This document shows, in pieces, positions 44,204 to 52,431 of a DNA stretch of 64,000 nucleotides. The stretch covers positions 1-64,000 of the forward strand of contig CAJTHM010000006.1 in the NCBI GenBank assembly GCA_910576125.1. The letters run 5' to 3'. Origin of the DNA: Lachnospiraceae bacterium. GTDB taxonomy: Bacteria; Bacillota; Clostridia; Lachnospirales; Lachnospiraceae. The notes under the pieces are model-generated. The model did no database searches, was not told the origin of the DNA, and was given only the letters and a program-made list of their open reading frames with translations. The first letter of the stretch is position 1, and each line of letters begins with the position of its first letter. The position numbers were made by a program, and so were the translations under genes.

Positions 44204-45148
44204 TTGATTATTGGACTACATGACAGTGAAAAAGAGCATTTCAAACACAAAAAGACGTTCCCTAACTACGCCCTTATGAAAATATCCGCATACCACAAGG
44301 CAAAGGGGGATTCCGTGGAGTGGTGGGACCCTGCAAAAGATTACGATTTGGTCTATTCGTCAAAGATATTCGATTTTACGGAGGAAAACAAAGACCTACC
44401 GCCGGATACCATAAAAGGCGGTACAGGCTACGACATAGAGAAGAAACTACCGCAGGAAATAGATGATATGTACCCGGATTATTCCATATACCCCGATTGT
44501 GATTATGCGATAGGCTACATTACTAGGGGTTGCCCCAATAAATGCCCTTGGTGCTATGTTCCGAGGAAAGAGGGCAATATAAAGCCTTACAGGCGGTGGA
44601 CGGAGTTAGTGCGGTACGATACGCCGGATTTAATTTTAATGGATAATAACATATTGGCAAGCGAATACGGAATATCGCAGCTAAAGGATATGGCAGGCAA
44701 GGGGTGGAGAATCGACCTCAATCAAGGAATGGACGCACGGTTGGTAACGGAGGAAATAGCGGACGTATTGGCAAGCCTGCAATGGATAAAGTATATTCGT
44801 TTTTCTTGCGATACCGTAAGCCAAGTAAAGCACATTAACAGGGTGGCGGGATTATTGGCGGAAAGGGGAATCAAGCCGTATCGGCTCTTTGTCTATCTGC
44901 TTGTGAGGAAAGACCTAGACGAAGCAGATTATAGGGTGCAGCAGTTGAGGAAACATAAGGGCATACACCTATACGCCCAGGCGGAGCGTAACGAGGGTTT
45001 GGGTATCCGTCCGAACAAAGCACAGCTTGAATTTACCAACCGCTACATATATGGAAATCTGTATAGGAAAGAAACTTGGAAAGAGTACATAAATAAAAGA
45101 CCTTGGGTAAAGCAGAGATTGGAGGTATCAAATGATTGTAACGATTGA
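44204..45148 (+). CDS. Phage radical SAM protein
   Basis: A 314-residue protein with the cluster motif CPNKCPWC (about residues 109-116) in YITRGCPNKCPWCYVPRKEG. An N-terminal segment resembles cobalamin-binding-type folds (YALMKISAYHKAKGDSVEWW). The middle (LDLNQG-like IDLNQGMDARL, FSCDTVSQVKH) fits a radical SAM barrel. It starts at TTG after GAGGAA. Proteins of this kind occur in Firmicute phages with unknown function; nucleic-acid or protein modification is possible. Confidence 0.78.
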   Translation: MIIGLHDSEKEHFKHKKTFPNYALMKISAYHKAKGDSVEWWDPAKDYDLVYSSKIFDFTEENKDLPPDTIKGGTGYDIEKKLPQEIDDMYPDYSIYPDCDYAIGYITRGCPNKCPWCYVPRKEGNIKPYRRWTELVRYDTPDLILMDNNILASEYGISQLKDMAGKGWRIDLNQGMDARLVTEEIADVLASLQWIKYIRFSCDTVSQVKHINRVAGLLAERGIKPYRLFVYLLVRKDLDEADYRVQQLRKHKGIHLYAQAERNEGLGIRPNKAQLEFTNRYIYGNLYRKETWKEYINKRPWVKQRLEVSNDCND

Positions 45149-45644
45149 TTTTGAAACAACGGGATTCAGAGCAGGAAAGGACGAAGTTTTACAAGTGTCT
45201 ATCATAGACGAAGAATTTAATACCCTGCTTAATGCGTATTGCAGACCGAACAATAAGGACAGTTGGGAGGACGCACAGAGGGTACACGGAATCACACCGC
45301 AGAAAGTAAAAGCCTGCTGCCCCTTTTCCTGCTATGTGCAGGCGGTAACGGAAATTCTGAATAAGGCGGATAACGTGATAGCCTACAATGCGGATTTTGA
45401 AAACGGATTCTTGAAAGCCTACGGTATCTATATAGACCCCGGAAAATGGATTGACCCTATGGTAATCTTTGCGAGAATCTACGGAGAATACGACAGCTAC
45501 CACGATTCGTACAAATGGCAGAAACTTAGCAAATGTGCGGACTACTACGGATACGAGTTTAAAGCACATGATTCTTTAGAGGACGCAAAAGCAACCCTTT
45601 ATTGCTATAAGAAAATGGAAGAGGGGAGGGAAAAGAAATGTTGA
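45132..45644 (+). CDS. DnaQ-like 3'-5' exonuclease
   Basis: 170 residues of the DEDDh exonuclease family. Acid pair in TIDFETTG (Asp6, Glu8), RVHGITPQKV, VIAYNADFENGFL with the third Asp, and HDSLEDAKAT with the catalytic His and fourth Asp. It overlaps the radical SAM gene by 17 bases. It probably serves in phage DNA processing. Confidence 0.85.
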   Translation: MIVTIDFETTGFRAGKDEVLQVSIIDEEFNTLLNAYCRPNNKDSWEDAQRVHGITPQKVKACCPFSCYVQAVTEILNKADNVIAYNADFENGFLKAYGIYIDPGKWIDPMVIFARIYGEYDSYHDSYKWQKLSKCADYYGYEFKAHDSLEDAKATLYCYKKMEEGREKKC

Positions 45645-45955
45645 CCCTGCCAACAATAGGTAAATGGTTTTATATGATTCTGTCCGGGGAAAAGGGGGAG
45701 GAATACAGGGAGATAAAGCCGTATTACACAAGTCGTTTCAAGAAAATATTTGATATGTTCCCTCATTCAAATATACCGTGTGGGACCGATAAAAGGGAAA
45801 TCAAATTTAGGAATGGATACGGAAAAGATAAGCCGGAATTTGTAGCACGTTGCACCTTGGATATTAAAACAGGTCGGGAAGAGTGGGGAGCAGAGCCGGG
45901 GAAAGAGTATTACACACTGAAAATACATGAGATTACAGAAAGGAGCGGTTGTTGA
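45638..45955 (+). CDS. ASCH-domain protein
   Basis: 105 residues; LPTIGKWFYMILSGEKGEEYREIKPYY, in pieces, fits the RNA-binding ASCH/PUA-like fold common in phages, with the conserved K/E-rich loop. It overlaps the exonuclease gene by 7 bases. Confidence 0.7.
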   Translation: MLTLPTIGKWFYMILSGEKGEEYREIKPYYTSRFKKIFDMFPHSNIPCGTDKREIKFRNGYGKDKPEFVARCTLDIKTGREEWGAEPGKEYYTLKIHEITERSGC

Positions 45956-45956
45956 T

Positions 45957-46199
45957 ATGCAGGCAGCAGGATTTGTAGCACATTCTCCTTATGAGGTAGG
46001 GGATAAGGTCAATATAACATTACATGGCGGTATAGGGATAGTCGGCGGACCGGTTACGGCAAGGTCCGCAGAGGTAACAATAACGGATATATTTGCGGTA
46101 CATTCCGTTAAAAGGAATCAAGTAACCTTTATGTACGAGATTAACGATACAAAGGTACTGAAATTAGTTGATTGGGAGGTATTAAAGCGTGAGAAATAG
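45957..46199 (+). CDS. Hypothetical small phage protein
   Basis: 80 residues, beta-rich (YEVGDKVNITLHGGIGIVGG, VTITDIFAVHSV). The C-terminal codons overlap the RecU-like start. No family recognised. Confidence 0.5.
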   Translation: MQAAGFVAHSPYEVGDKVNITLHGGIGIVGGPVTARSAEVTITDIFAVHSVKRNQVTFMYEINDTKVLKLVDWEVLKREK

Positions 46200-46806
46200 C
46201 GGATTTGTGACCGATTCGGACACGGAAAGAGAATTGCGGAAATGGCAGCAGGCAAGGGATATGCCAATAGACGCAGAGAAAATAAGGCAGCAGTATAAAA
46301 ACAAGCAGAACAACGCCCAAGGGCAGCATTTTGAGCGTGAAATACTTGCAGGGTGCAGGATGTACGAGCAGAAAGGCATAGCCACGATAGACAAAACGCC
46401 GGAGCCGTTCCGTGTGACAAGCAAGAACCATAGGACGGGGGAATTTACGGGGCGTTTCAGCACACACGCACAACCCGACTTTCAAGGGACCTTATACGGC
46501 GGTCGCTCTATCATGTTTGAAGCGAAGAGGACCGGGAAAGACAGGATAACCCGGAACGTCCTTACAGATACGCAAATGGATGTATTGGAGAAGCACAACC
46601 GATTAGGGGCGTTGTGCGGTGTCTGTATCTGTATACAAGATGATTTTTTCTTTATCCCTTGGAATGTGTGGCGTGATATGAAAGAAATGTACGGACGGCA
46701 GTATTTGAAAGCAGATGATATAGAGGAATACAAGGTAAGGTTTGACGGTGCGGTACATTTCTTGCAGAACATAGACACGGGAATATTTACGGAGGGGCAG
46801 GCATGA
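46189..46806 (+). CDS. RecU-like Holliday junction resolvase
   Basis: A 205-residue nuclease of the RecU type. It shows GQHFEREI, RFSTHAQPDFQGTLYGGRS, IMFEAKRTGKDRI with the catalytic E-x-K, TDTQMDVLEKHNRLGALCGV, and FFIPWNVWRDMKEMYGR. It starts at GTG after GGGAGGT. It would resolve recombination intermediates during phage replication. Confidence 0.8.
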   Translation: MRNSGFVTDSDTERELRKWQQARDMPIDAEKIRQQYKNKQNNAQGQHFEREILAGCRMYEQKGIATIDKTPEPFRVTSKNHRTGEFTGRFSTHAQPDFQGTLYGGRSIMFEAKRTGKDRITRNVLTDTQMDVLEKHNRLGALCGVCICIQDDFFFIPWNVWRDMKEMYGRQYLKADDIEEYKVRFDGAVHFLQNIDTGIFTEGQA

Positions 46807-47186
46807 GCGATAAGGATATGATTATAGAGTTGTTGGGGATTGCGGAGGTTGCAGAGGACGGAACGGTAGATTTTACCGACCGTGCAAAAGAAATCATTAT
46901 GGACTTGGCGGAGAAGTACAGAAAAACGCCCATATATGAGCAGGCGAAGAAAGAAACGCCGGATTGGGTCAACACCGCAACGGCAGCAGAGATTTACATA
47001 CAAATGTGTGACCGTATCGTAGAAGCACCTACCGTAACGCACATGATTTTTTCTACAAAGATACTGATACCGATTCTTTGGAAAAAGATACAGGAGGAAG
47101 AGGGAAAGGTATATTTCCGCAAGACGGCAGCAGTCGGTAAAACGGAATCGCTCTTAAATCAAATGGGCGAGATATTGGAATCTTAG
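46803..47186 (+). CDS. Hypothetical phage protein
   Basis: 127 residues, acidic, predicted mainly helical. It overlaps the RecU-like gene by 4 bases (ATGA). No family recognised. Confidence 0.5.
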   Translation: MSDKDMIIELLGIAEVAEDGTVDFTDRAKEIIMDLAEKYRKTPIYEQAKKETPDWVNTATAAEIYIQMCDRIVEAPTVTHMIFSTKILIPILWKKIQEEEGKVYFRKTAAVGKTESLLNQMGEILES

Positions 47187-47196
47187 GAGGTAGCCT

Positions 47197-47493
47197 ATGG
47201 CAGCAGTTGACAGGATATTGAGCGGTTGTATTCCCTGCTACGGCATGATGAAAAAGGCAATGCCTGGACCGGAAAAGAAGAGCAGAAAGAACTATGAAAA
47301 CCGCAGGCTTACGGAGGTTGACCCCAAGACCAAAAAGCCAAGGTTGAAAGCAGGAGTAAGCACGGAAAGGGCGGTTGAAGTCCTCTATATGTTTGAGAAT
47401 ACGGACGTATTGCCCTATCAGATTGAGGAAATGAAAGTAACCATAGCAAACTTGCAGGCGAGGGTTAAGAAATTGGAGGATTGGCAGGAATGA
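47197..47493 (+). CDS. Hypothetical basic phage protein
   Basis: 98 residues, rich in Lys/Arg, with a coiled-coil-like C-terminus (IEEMKVTIANLQARVKKLE). It is preceded by AGGAGGT. Function unknown. Confidence 0.5.
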   Translation: MAAVDRILSGCIPCYGMMKKAMPGPEKKSRKNYENRRLTEVDPKTKKPRLKAGVSTERAVEVLYMFENTDVLPYQIEEMKVTIANLQARVKKLEDWQE

Positions 47494-47789
47494 AATATTA
47501 TCACGCAGCACCAAGGGAAATAATGGTAAAGATTGCAGGCGAGGGGATAATCAAGAAATCGTGGGACGGAATGGTATACCTCTGCAAAGAAGCGGTTGAT
47601 TCGTGCAAATTTCTTATAATGCGAGGAATGAAAGAAATGAGCGTTATAGAAATTGAGTTGGACGAAAACGAGGTTGCAGAATCTTACGACCATTCGGAAG
47701 CATTTTTTAAATGTAAGGCTTATATGCACAATGGAGATATAAAACTGACAGGAAAAGAAAGAATATGGGATTATTCTTTTAATGTGTAA
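47490..47789 (+). CDS. Hypothetical phage protein, possibly ADP-ribosyltransferase-like
   Basis: 99 residues beginning KYYHAAPREIMVKI; with WDGMVYLCKEAVDSCKF and VIEIELDENEVAE. The order of an N-terminal YH, a central YL-C-AVDS and a late E is reminiscent of small RES/ART-type folds, but this is a weak resemblance. It overlaps the previous gene by 4 bases. Confidence 0.45.
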   Translation: MKYYHAAPREIMVKIAGEGIIKKSWDGMVYLCKEAVDSCKFLIMRGMKEMSVIEIELDENEVAESYDHSEAFFKCKAYMHNGDIKLTGKERIWDYSFNV

Positions 47790-47801
47790 GGGGGGGAGAG
47801 T

Positions 47802-49529
47802 ATGGAAGCAGGATTAACGCTTGGCAGCCTATTTGACGGTATCGGCGGTTTCTGCTACGCAGCACAGCTAACGGGCAGGATAACGCCGATATGGGCCGCA
47901 GAGATTGAGCCGAGTTGTATTGACATAACACGCTACCGATTCCCGGAAGTTATGCACGTTGGGAGCGTGACGGAGTTAAAAGGCGACGAAATACAACCCG
48001 TGGATATAATCACTTTCGGGAGTCCGTGCCAAGATTTAAGCATAGCAGGGCAGAGAAAGGGGTTAAAGGGCAACCGTTCCGGGTTGTTCATGGAAGCAAT
48101 CAGAATCATAGAGGAAATGAGGTTAGCAACAAATGGTAAATATCCAACTTTCATTATTTGGGAGAACGTACCCGGTGCTTTTTCATCAGCAGACGGAGCA
48201 GATTTTAGAGCCGTGCTTGAAAAAGTCACAAAAACCAGTATTCCAATGCCTGCAAGTGGCAGGTGGGCAACCGCAGGAATGGTTAGAGGGGGAGAGGTTG
48301 ACGCAGCTTGGAGAGTGCTTGACGCTCAATTTTGGGGAGTACCCCAACGTAGAAAGAGAATCTACCTTGTCGGAGATTTTGGAGGACAACGTGCCGGAGA
48401 AATACTCTTTAAGTCCGAAAGCCTGCTTGGGTATCATACGAAGAGCAAAGGCGAAAGGGCGGAAGTTGCCGGAGAATCTACGGATAGCCTTAGAGCAGAA
48501 AATAGCGGAACAGGGGGGGAGATAATCGGGTTGGACTTTGCACACGCTGACAGCGTAGTAAGGACTTTCGAGGATAAGACCCCTACGTTATTACAGAATA
48601 TGGGGAGTGCAGGCGGTCAAATACCTTGCGTAATGCACGAAAGGCGGACGGTGGCAGGCTTTACATATAACCAAGGCGGAGAGGGCAAGGGGTTAGGATT
48701 CGAGGAAGAAAAAGCACCTACCATTATGACAGGTGGCAGAGGGGCGGTATTCATGGAAAAGAAAAGCGTTATCCCCTTGCGTGATGAAGTGACCCGGAAT
48801 AAGGCAAGCAACGGATTAGGCGTTGGGGAAGTCGGGGGACCATGCCCGACACTTACCACGGCGGACGTACACAGCGTTTTCTACGAAGCCTATCAGCACC
48901 ACGGATATAGGGAAAGCAGCACAAGCGGTACGCTTACGGCAGACCAAAACAGCACCATAAGGGGCGATACGCCTTTAGTCTGCAAAGAGGTTAAATACTA
49001 TGAGGGGCAGCAGTTCGGAAACTATAAGGAATCGGACGTTGCAGGAACGGTATTAGCAGGGCAGGCAAAAATAGTAAATAACGGTACGGGGATAATCGTT
49101 GAAAAGAATAGAAAAGCCTTTGAATTGAATCAGCATGGCGGATACAGGGAAACGGACGCAAGCGGAACATTGAGGGCAGCAGGGGGGGATTACGGCGGAG
49201 GGTCGGAAACAATCATAACCGAGAGCCACAGGACAAAGGAGAATACCCCTAGCAAGCCAAGAAGCATAAAGGACATTCTGAAAAAGGCGGTGCAACGTGT
49301 TATCTATGTTATACGCCGATTGACCCCGGTAGAGTGTGAGAGGTTGCAGGGATACCCGGATAACTGGACGAAATACGGCGCAGACGGCACGGAAATAGCC
49401 GATACGGCACGTTATAGGGCAATAGGTAATAGTATATGTGTCTTTTGTGCGGAAAGGGTGTATTTGGGGATTTTAGACGCATTGACGGAGGTATCAGAAA
49501 GTGAAAGAGAAAAGGAAAACATTTTATAA
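47802..49529 (+). CDS. DNA (cytosine-5) methyltransferase with repeated target-recognition region
   Basis: A 575-residue phage methyltransferase. Motif I SLFDGIGGF, motif IV GSPCQDLS with the catalytic Cys (about residue 75), motif VI ENVPG (about 121), motif VIII PQRRKRIYLVG, then IX TPVECERLQGYP and X YRAIGNSI near the C-terminus. Between VIII and IX lie about 300 residues containing several related segments (GYRESSTSGTLTA, NYKESDVAGTVLA, GYRETDASGTLRA and more distant relatives). This resembles multi-specificity target-recognition regions of phage methyltransferases. It probably protects phage DNA from host restriction. Confidence 0.88.
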   Translation: MEAGLTLGSLFDGIGGFCYAAQLTGRITPIWAAEIEPSCIDITRYRFPEVMHVGSVTELKGDEIQPVDIITFGSPCQDLSIAGQRKGLKGNRSGLFMEAIRIIEEMRLATNGKYPTFIIWENVPGAFSSADGADFRAVLEKVTKTSIPMPASGRWATAGMVRGGEVDAAWRVLDAQFWGVPQRRKRIYLVGDFGGQRAGEILFKSESLLGYHTKSKGERAEVAGESTDSLRAENSGTGGEIIGLDFAHADSVVRTFEDKTPTLLQNMGSAGGQIPCVMHERRTVAGFTYNQGGEGKGLGFEEEKAPTIMTGGRGAVFMEKKSVIPLRDEVTRNKASNGLGVGEVGGPCPTLTTADVHSVFYEAYQHHGYRESSTSGTLTADQNSTIRGDTPLVCKEVKYYEGQQFGNYKESDVAGTVLAGQAKIVNNGTGIIVEKNRKAFELNQHGGYRETDASGTLRAAGGDYGGGSETIITESHRTKENTPSKPRSIKDILKKAVQRVIYVIRRLTPVECERLQGYPDNWTKYGADGTEIADTARYRAIGNSICVFCAERVYLGILDALTEVSESEREKENIL

Positions 49530-49695
49530 GACCGTGTTTCGGTATTGGACCAGGGAGAAGTTAAAGCCGTTTTTAATCAAGTTGTTTATTGTATCGTTGG
49601 TTGTTGCGGTTGGATTCTTTGCCTTTGCATGGTTAATGGCTTATTTGTTGGCGTGTGGGGAAGCAGCAGGATTAGGGCAGGGGTTGAGGGTATGA
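49501..49695 (+). CDS. Small single-pass membrane protein
   Basis: 64 residues from a GTG inside the methyltransferase 3' end. A basic N-terminus is followed by a membrane helix (about 25-50, FLIKLFIVSLVVAVGFFAFA). Function unknown. Confidence 0.5.
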   Translation: MKEKRKTFYKTVFRYWTREKLKPFLIKLFIVSLVVAVGFFAFAWLMAYLLACGEAAGLGQGLRV

Positions 49696-49958
49696 AAAAA
49701 TGTAGTATTTGCGGTAAGCCTGCCTTGGAGGTCGTGGAAGTCTGCCCGGAATGTTTGCAGAGGGCAGCAGTTGACCCACGACAGATAAAGCGGTTAAAGC
49801 AGATTAGCAGCATTTTAAGCATTACGGCAGGGACCGACACGAACATAAAGGAGTGCATGGAAAGCATATTGGAGATTGCGGAGGGTTTGGAAAGGAGCGG
49901 TAGCATTGGCAAAGAAGAGCAGGAGGAAAAAGGGGCAGCAGTTCCCGAAAAGCAATAA
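49692..49958 (+). CDS. Small zinc-ribbon-like phage protein
   Basis: 88 residues. The N-terminus has CSICGKPALEVVEVCPEC, two CxxC pairs suited to bind zinc; an acidic helical tail follows. ATG 49692 overlaps the previous gene stop. Confidence 0.55.
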   Translation: MKKCSICGKPALEVVEVCPECLQRAAVDPRQIKRLKQISSILSITAGTDTNIKECMESILEIAEGLERSGSIGKEEQEEKGAAVPEKQ

Positions 49959-50202
49959 GGTTACATACAACAAATACAAGCCGAACAGGCAGGCAAGGCG
50001 GTTAGGGATAAAGGCGGAAGAACCGCCAAAGCAGGAAGAGCCTAAGAGTGTATCCAAGGCGGAGGTATTGAGGGATAGGGTGCAGCAGGCAAAGGAAGCG
50101 GAAAGGCGGATAGTACCGCAGGGCATGACATACGGGGAATATCTGCAATATCTGAACGGAAAACGGCAGGAGTTGGAGGGGAAAAGGGCAAAATCCGAAT
50201 AA
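49906..50202 (+). CDS. Hypothetical basic phage protein
   Basis: 98 residues from a TTG preceded by AAAGGAG, overlapping the zinc-ribbon gene by 53 bases. Very basic N-terminus (KKSRRKKGQQFPKS), charged throughout. It ends just before palindrome cluster 2. Confidence 0.5.
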   Translation: MAKKSRRKKGQQFPKSNKVTYNKYKPNRQARRLGIKAEEPPKQEEPKSVSKAEVLRDRVQQAKEAERRIVPQGMTYGEYLQYLNGKRQELEGKRAKSE

Positions 50203-50299
50203 TACTTATATAAGTATACAGATTGTACAAAGAACGGCTATACTTATACAAGTATATTTGTGGATGTTTCCGGGTTGTATTTATACTTATATAAGTATA
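50202..50299. promoter_or_regulatory. Three TACTTATATAAGTA-type palindromes
   Basis: Copies at 50203-50216 (perfect, extends to 16 bp), 50241-50254 (one change) and 50284-50297 (perfect, extends to 18 bp), 38 and 43 bases apart centre to centre. They fill the gap before the gene at 50341. They match the pair at 42738-42769 and may bind the same phage protein (ParB or a repressor). Confidence 0.65.
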
Positions 50300-50340
50300 T
50301 AATAGAATCATCAAAGGAAAGCAAACGGAGGTAGCCGGAT

Positions 50341-50580
50341 ATGAAGAAAGAATACACATTCGAGGAATTGGGATATTTTGCAGAAAGGGAATGTAAGGCA
50401 ATCAAGGACAGCTTGCAGGGGTACAGTTACATGAATTTTGATATTTCTTGGAGTAATTGGGCGGGTAATTGCACTCTGATAGTTGCCACCGATTACGAAG
50501 CAGAGGAAAAGGAAATAAAGGATTTCTTCTTACATTGTGCTTTAGGCATGATATTTCAGATTAAAAGGACGGTTGAATAG
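50341..50580 (+). CDS. Hypothetical phage protein
   Basis: 79 residues, ATG after ACGGAGGT. Mixed alpha/beta (FDISWSNWAGNCTLIVATDY). No family recognised. It is the only gene directly downstream of palindrome cluster 2. Confidence 0.5.
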   Translation: MKKEYTFEELGYFAERECKAIKDSLQGYSYMNFDISWSNWAGNCTLIVATDYEAEEKEIKDFFLHCALGMIFQIKRTVE

Positions 50581-50585
50581 CCGAA

Positions 50586-50880
50586 ATAGCGGTTTATCCG
50601 CTATCAAGACAGGTCGGCAACCTGTTTTCTGACGAGGGCAAGCCAATAGCCGTAGCAGGGATAGAGTGAAAAAATAGCAGCGGGCACACCAAGCTAGAGA
50701 GTGTGTAGACGGTCAACAGGTTTTTCGTAATTTTTTAATGTGAAAAATTGCAACGCCTATCACAAATGCCGGAAAGGCGGTTGGATTCCATGATAAGGGG
50801 ACCACCGAAACGAAAAGGCGGTTGCACATTTTATAGAGTGCAAGCCTTGGGGATTGTATAAAGTGTGCAAGCACACCTAA
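50586..50880 (+). ncRNA. Candidate structured RNA or leader region
   Basis: About 300 bases without a credible gene but with many helices: ATAGCGG/CCGCTAT (50586-50604), ACAGGT/ACCTGT (50609-50625), CACAC/GTGTG (50696-50706), AATTTTT/AAAAATT (about 50730-50750), GCAC/GTGC (50824-50841) and GTGTGC-AA-GCACAC (50863-50876). AACCTGTT (50619-50626) can instead pair with AACAGGTT (50715-50722), which is followed by T5, so two exclusive folds are possible. It ends at the ribosome site of the next gene. It may be a regulatory leader or a free small RNA; no known family is recognised. Confidence 0.4.
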
Positions 50881-50894
50881 AGGAGGATAAGACA

Positions 50895-51239
50895 TTGGTA
50901 AAAGGGAATACGGTAAAAGGGAATACGGTAAAAATGCGTGTGGAGGATATGCCGTTTTACCACCGAAGAGGGGCGGAAAACGGGAATACCTACGTTTCTT
51001 TCGGGAAAGCGAAAAGGGGAGGTAACGAGCCGTATTGTTACACACAGGAAAAACAGTGTGCGGGGCATATATGCCGTGTGCTGACCCCGGAAAAGGTAAT
51101 AGATAAGGCGGTTGTTATCCGTGAGGACGGCACGGTATGGGATATATGGTTAAGCAACTTTGAATCTTGGGAACTGATAGAGATTGAGAGGGAGGGAGGA
51201 AATGGCAGCGGGAAAAGTGGAAATGACGCAGGAGGATAA
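50895..51239 (+). CDS. Hypothetical phage protein
   Basis: 114 residues. It starts at TTG, 8 bases after AAAGGAGG. The first codons contain an 18-bp tandem duplication (VKGNTVKGNTVK). FGKAKRGG and CYTQEKQCAGHICRV suggest a small metal- or nucleic-acid-binding domain, not assigned. Confidence 0.5.
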   Translation: MVKGNTVKGNTVKMRVEDMPFYHRRGAENGNTYVSFGKAKRGGNEPYCYTQEKQCAGHICRVLTPEKVIDKAVVIREDGTVWDIWLSNFESWELIEIEREGGNGSGKSGNDAGG

Positions 51240-51471
51240 AGCGTATTTCAAAAATGGGGTAAAGACCCTATGCGGTATGGAATTGATTTTTGCAACCAAG
51301 GTTATCAATGAACCGGACATAAAAAAGATATTCACGCAAGGCGACCTTGATTTTATGAATAAGGAGTTAGGCAGGCGGGCAGGGGCGATATTTGCAGGGA
51401 TACTAAGAGGGTTTAAGAAAAAGGACTTTGCGGAAGTGCAGAAAATATTAACAGGAGGTAAGGAAGAATGA
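51202..51471 (+). CDS. Hypothetical phage protein
   Basis: 89 residues, mainly helical. ATG 51202 follows GGGAGGAA and overlaps the previous gene by 38 bases. It ends 4 bases into parA, so it is probably coupled with it. Confidence 0.5.
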   Translation: MAAGKVEMTQEDKAYFKNGVKTLCGMELIFATKVINEPDIKKIFTQGDLDFMNKELGRRAGAIFAGILRGFKKKDFAEVQKILTGGKEE

Positions 51472-52220
51472 AAACTATTGCAGTTATCAACATGAAAGGC
51501 GGATGTGCCAAGACTACGACAACGGTAAATATGGCTCATATCTTAGCCAAGGACTACGGTAAAAAGGTATTGGTTATTGACAACGACAAGCAGGGCAATC
51601 TTTCCAAGGCTTGCGGTGTATGGAGTTATGAGAAGCCGAGCCTTGCGGATATTCTGACCGGGCAGCAGGGCATAGAATCCGTGACGCAGGAAACGAACAT
51701 GGAGCGGTTAAAGGCGATTCCTGCAAATATGCACCTTTTGACCGCTAACCTCATGGTAATTAAGGACGAGGAACGGCAGCAGGCAACCATATTAGCCGGG
51801 GAATTGGAAAAGGTAAAGGGCGAGTACGATTATTGCATTATTGACTGTCCGCCGGATATAAATATTTCCGTTATCAATGCCCTTGTGGCAGCGGACGAGG
51901 TTATTATACCGATTAAGATTGACGGCTACGCCTTTGACGGCATGGACGAACTGGAAGAGCAGATAAACAACGCCAAGCGGATTAACCCGAAACTGAAATT
52001 GAGGGGTTGTCTTGTGACAATGTTCTATAACCGTGAAGTATGCAGGCAGGGGGAGGAATGGTTGCAGAATCAGCGTTACCCGGTATTTAAAACGCATATC
52101 CGCAGGACGGAAAAGGCGGACGAGGTTACTTTTACAAATGAAAGCCTTATGGAGTATTCCCCACGTTCCGGGGCCGCAAGGGATTACAAGGCGTTTGTGC
52201 GTGAGTATTTGGAGGTTTAG
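51468..52220 (+). CDS. ParA-family ATPase
   Basis: A 250-residue Walker-type partition ATPase. Deviant Walker A KGGCAKTTT (about 11-19), switch I NLSKACGVW, Walker B YCIIDCPPDINI (about 123-134) and the C-terminal DEVTFTNESLMEYSP. In phage-plasmids ParA moves ParB-bound DNA. Here the ParB gene lies 1.4 kb downstream in the same direction. It could also have a role in phage DNA handling. Confidence 0.85.
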   Translation: MKTIAVINMKGGCAKTTTTVNMAHILAKDYGKKVLVIDNDKQGNLSKACGVWSYEKPSLADILTGQQGIESVTQETNMERLKAIPANMHLLTANLMVIKDEERQQATILAGELEKVKGEYDYCIIDCPPDINISVINALVAADEVIIPIKIDGYAFDGMDELEEQINNAKRINPKLKLRGCLVTMFYNREVCRQGEEWLQNQRYPVFKTHIRRTEKADEVTFTNESLMEYSPRSGAARDYKAFVREYLEV

Positions 52221-52221
52221 C

Positions 52222-52431
52222 ATGGGAGGGTACAAGAATACAGAGGGATACCCCGACCCGACCGCAGGCATGGCGATACATGAGGTACAGAAAGAGGAAA
52301 GGCGGAAAGAGCATAACGAAGCCGTGAGTACGCTTATCACAATGCTAAAGCAGATAATCAGCCTTGCCGGGTTTGAGTTGGTCGGGCGTATCGTCTTAAA
52401 GGATAAGGAAACAGGAAAGGAGTACAGGTAA
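52222..52431 (+). CDS. Small conserved phage protein
   Basis: 69 residues. The C-terminal LAGFELVGRIVLKDKETGKEYR pattern (in pieces) is common in small Firmicute phage proteins of unknown function. ATG 52222 follows TTTGGAGG; its TAA overlaps the next ATG. Confidence 0.55.
   Translation: MGGYKNTEGYPDPTAGMAIHEVQKEERRKEHNEAVSTLITMLKQIISLAGFELVGRIVLKDKETGKEYR

Noticed and set aside
50629..50722. Hammerhead-ribozyme-like arrangement (CTGACGAG, GAAA, GTC with matching stem I)
   Set aside because: Stem I pairs well, but the bases before GAAA do not form stem II with those after CTGACGAG, and stem III is absent.
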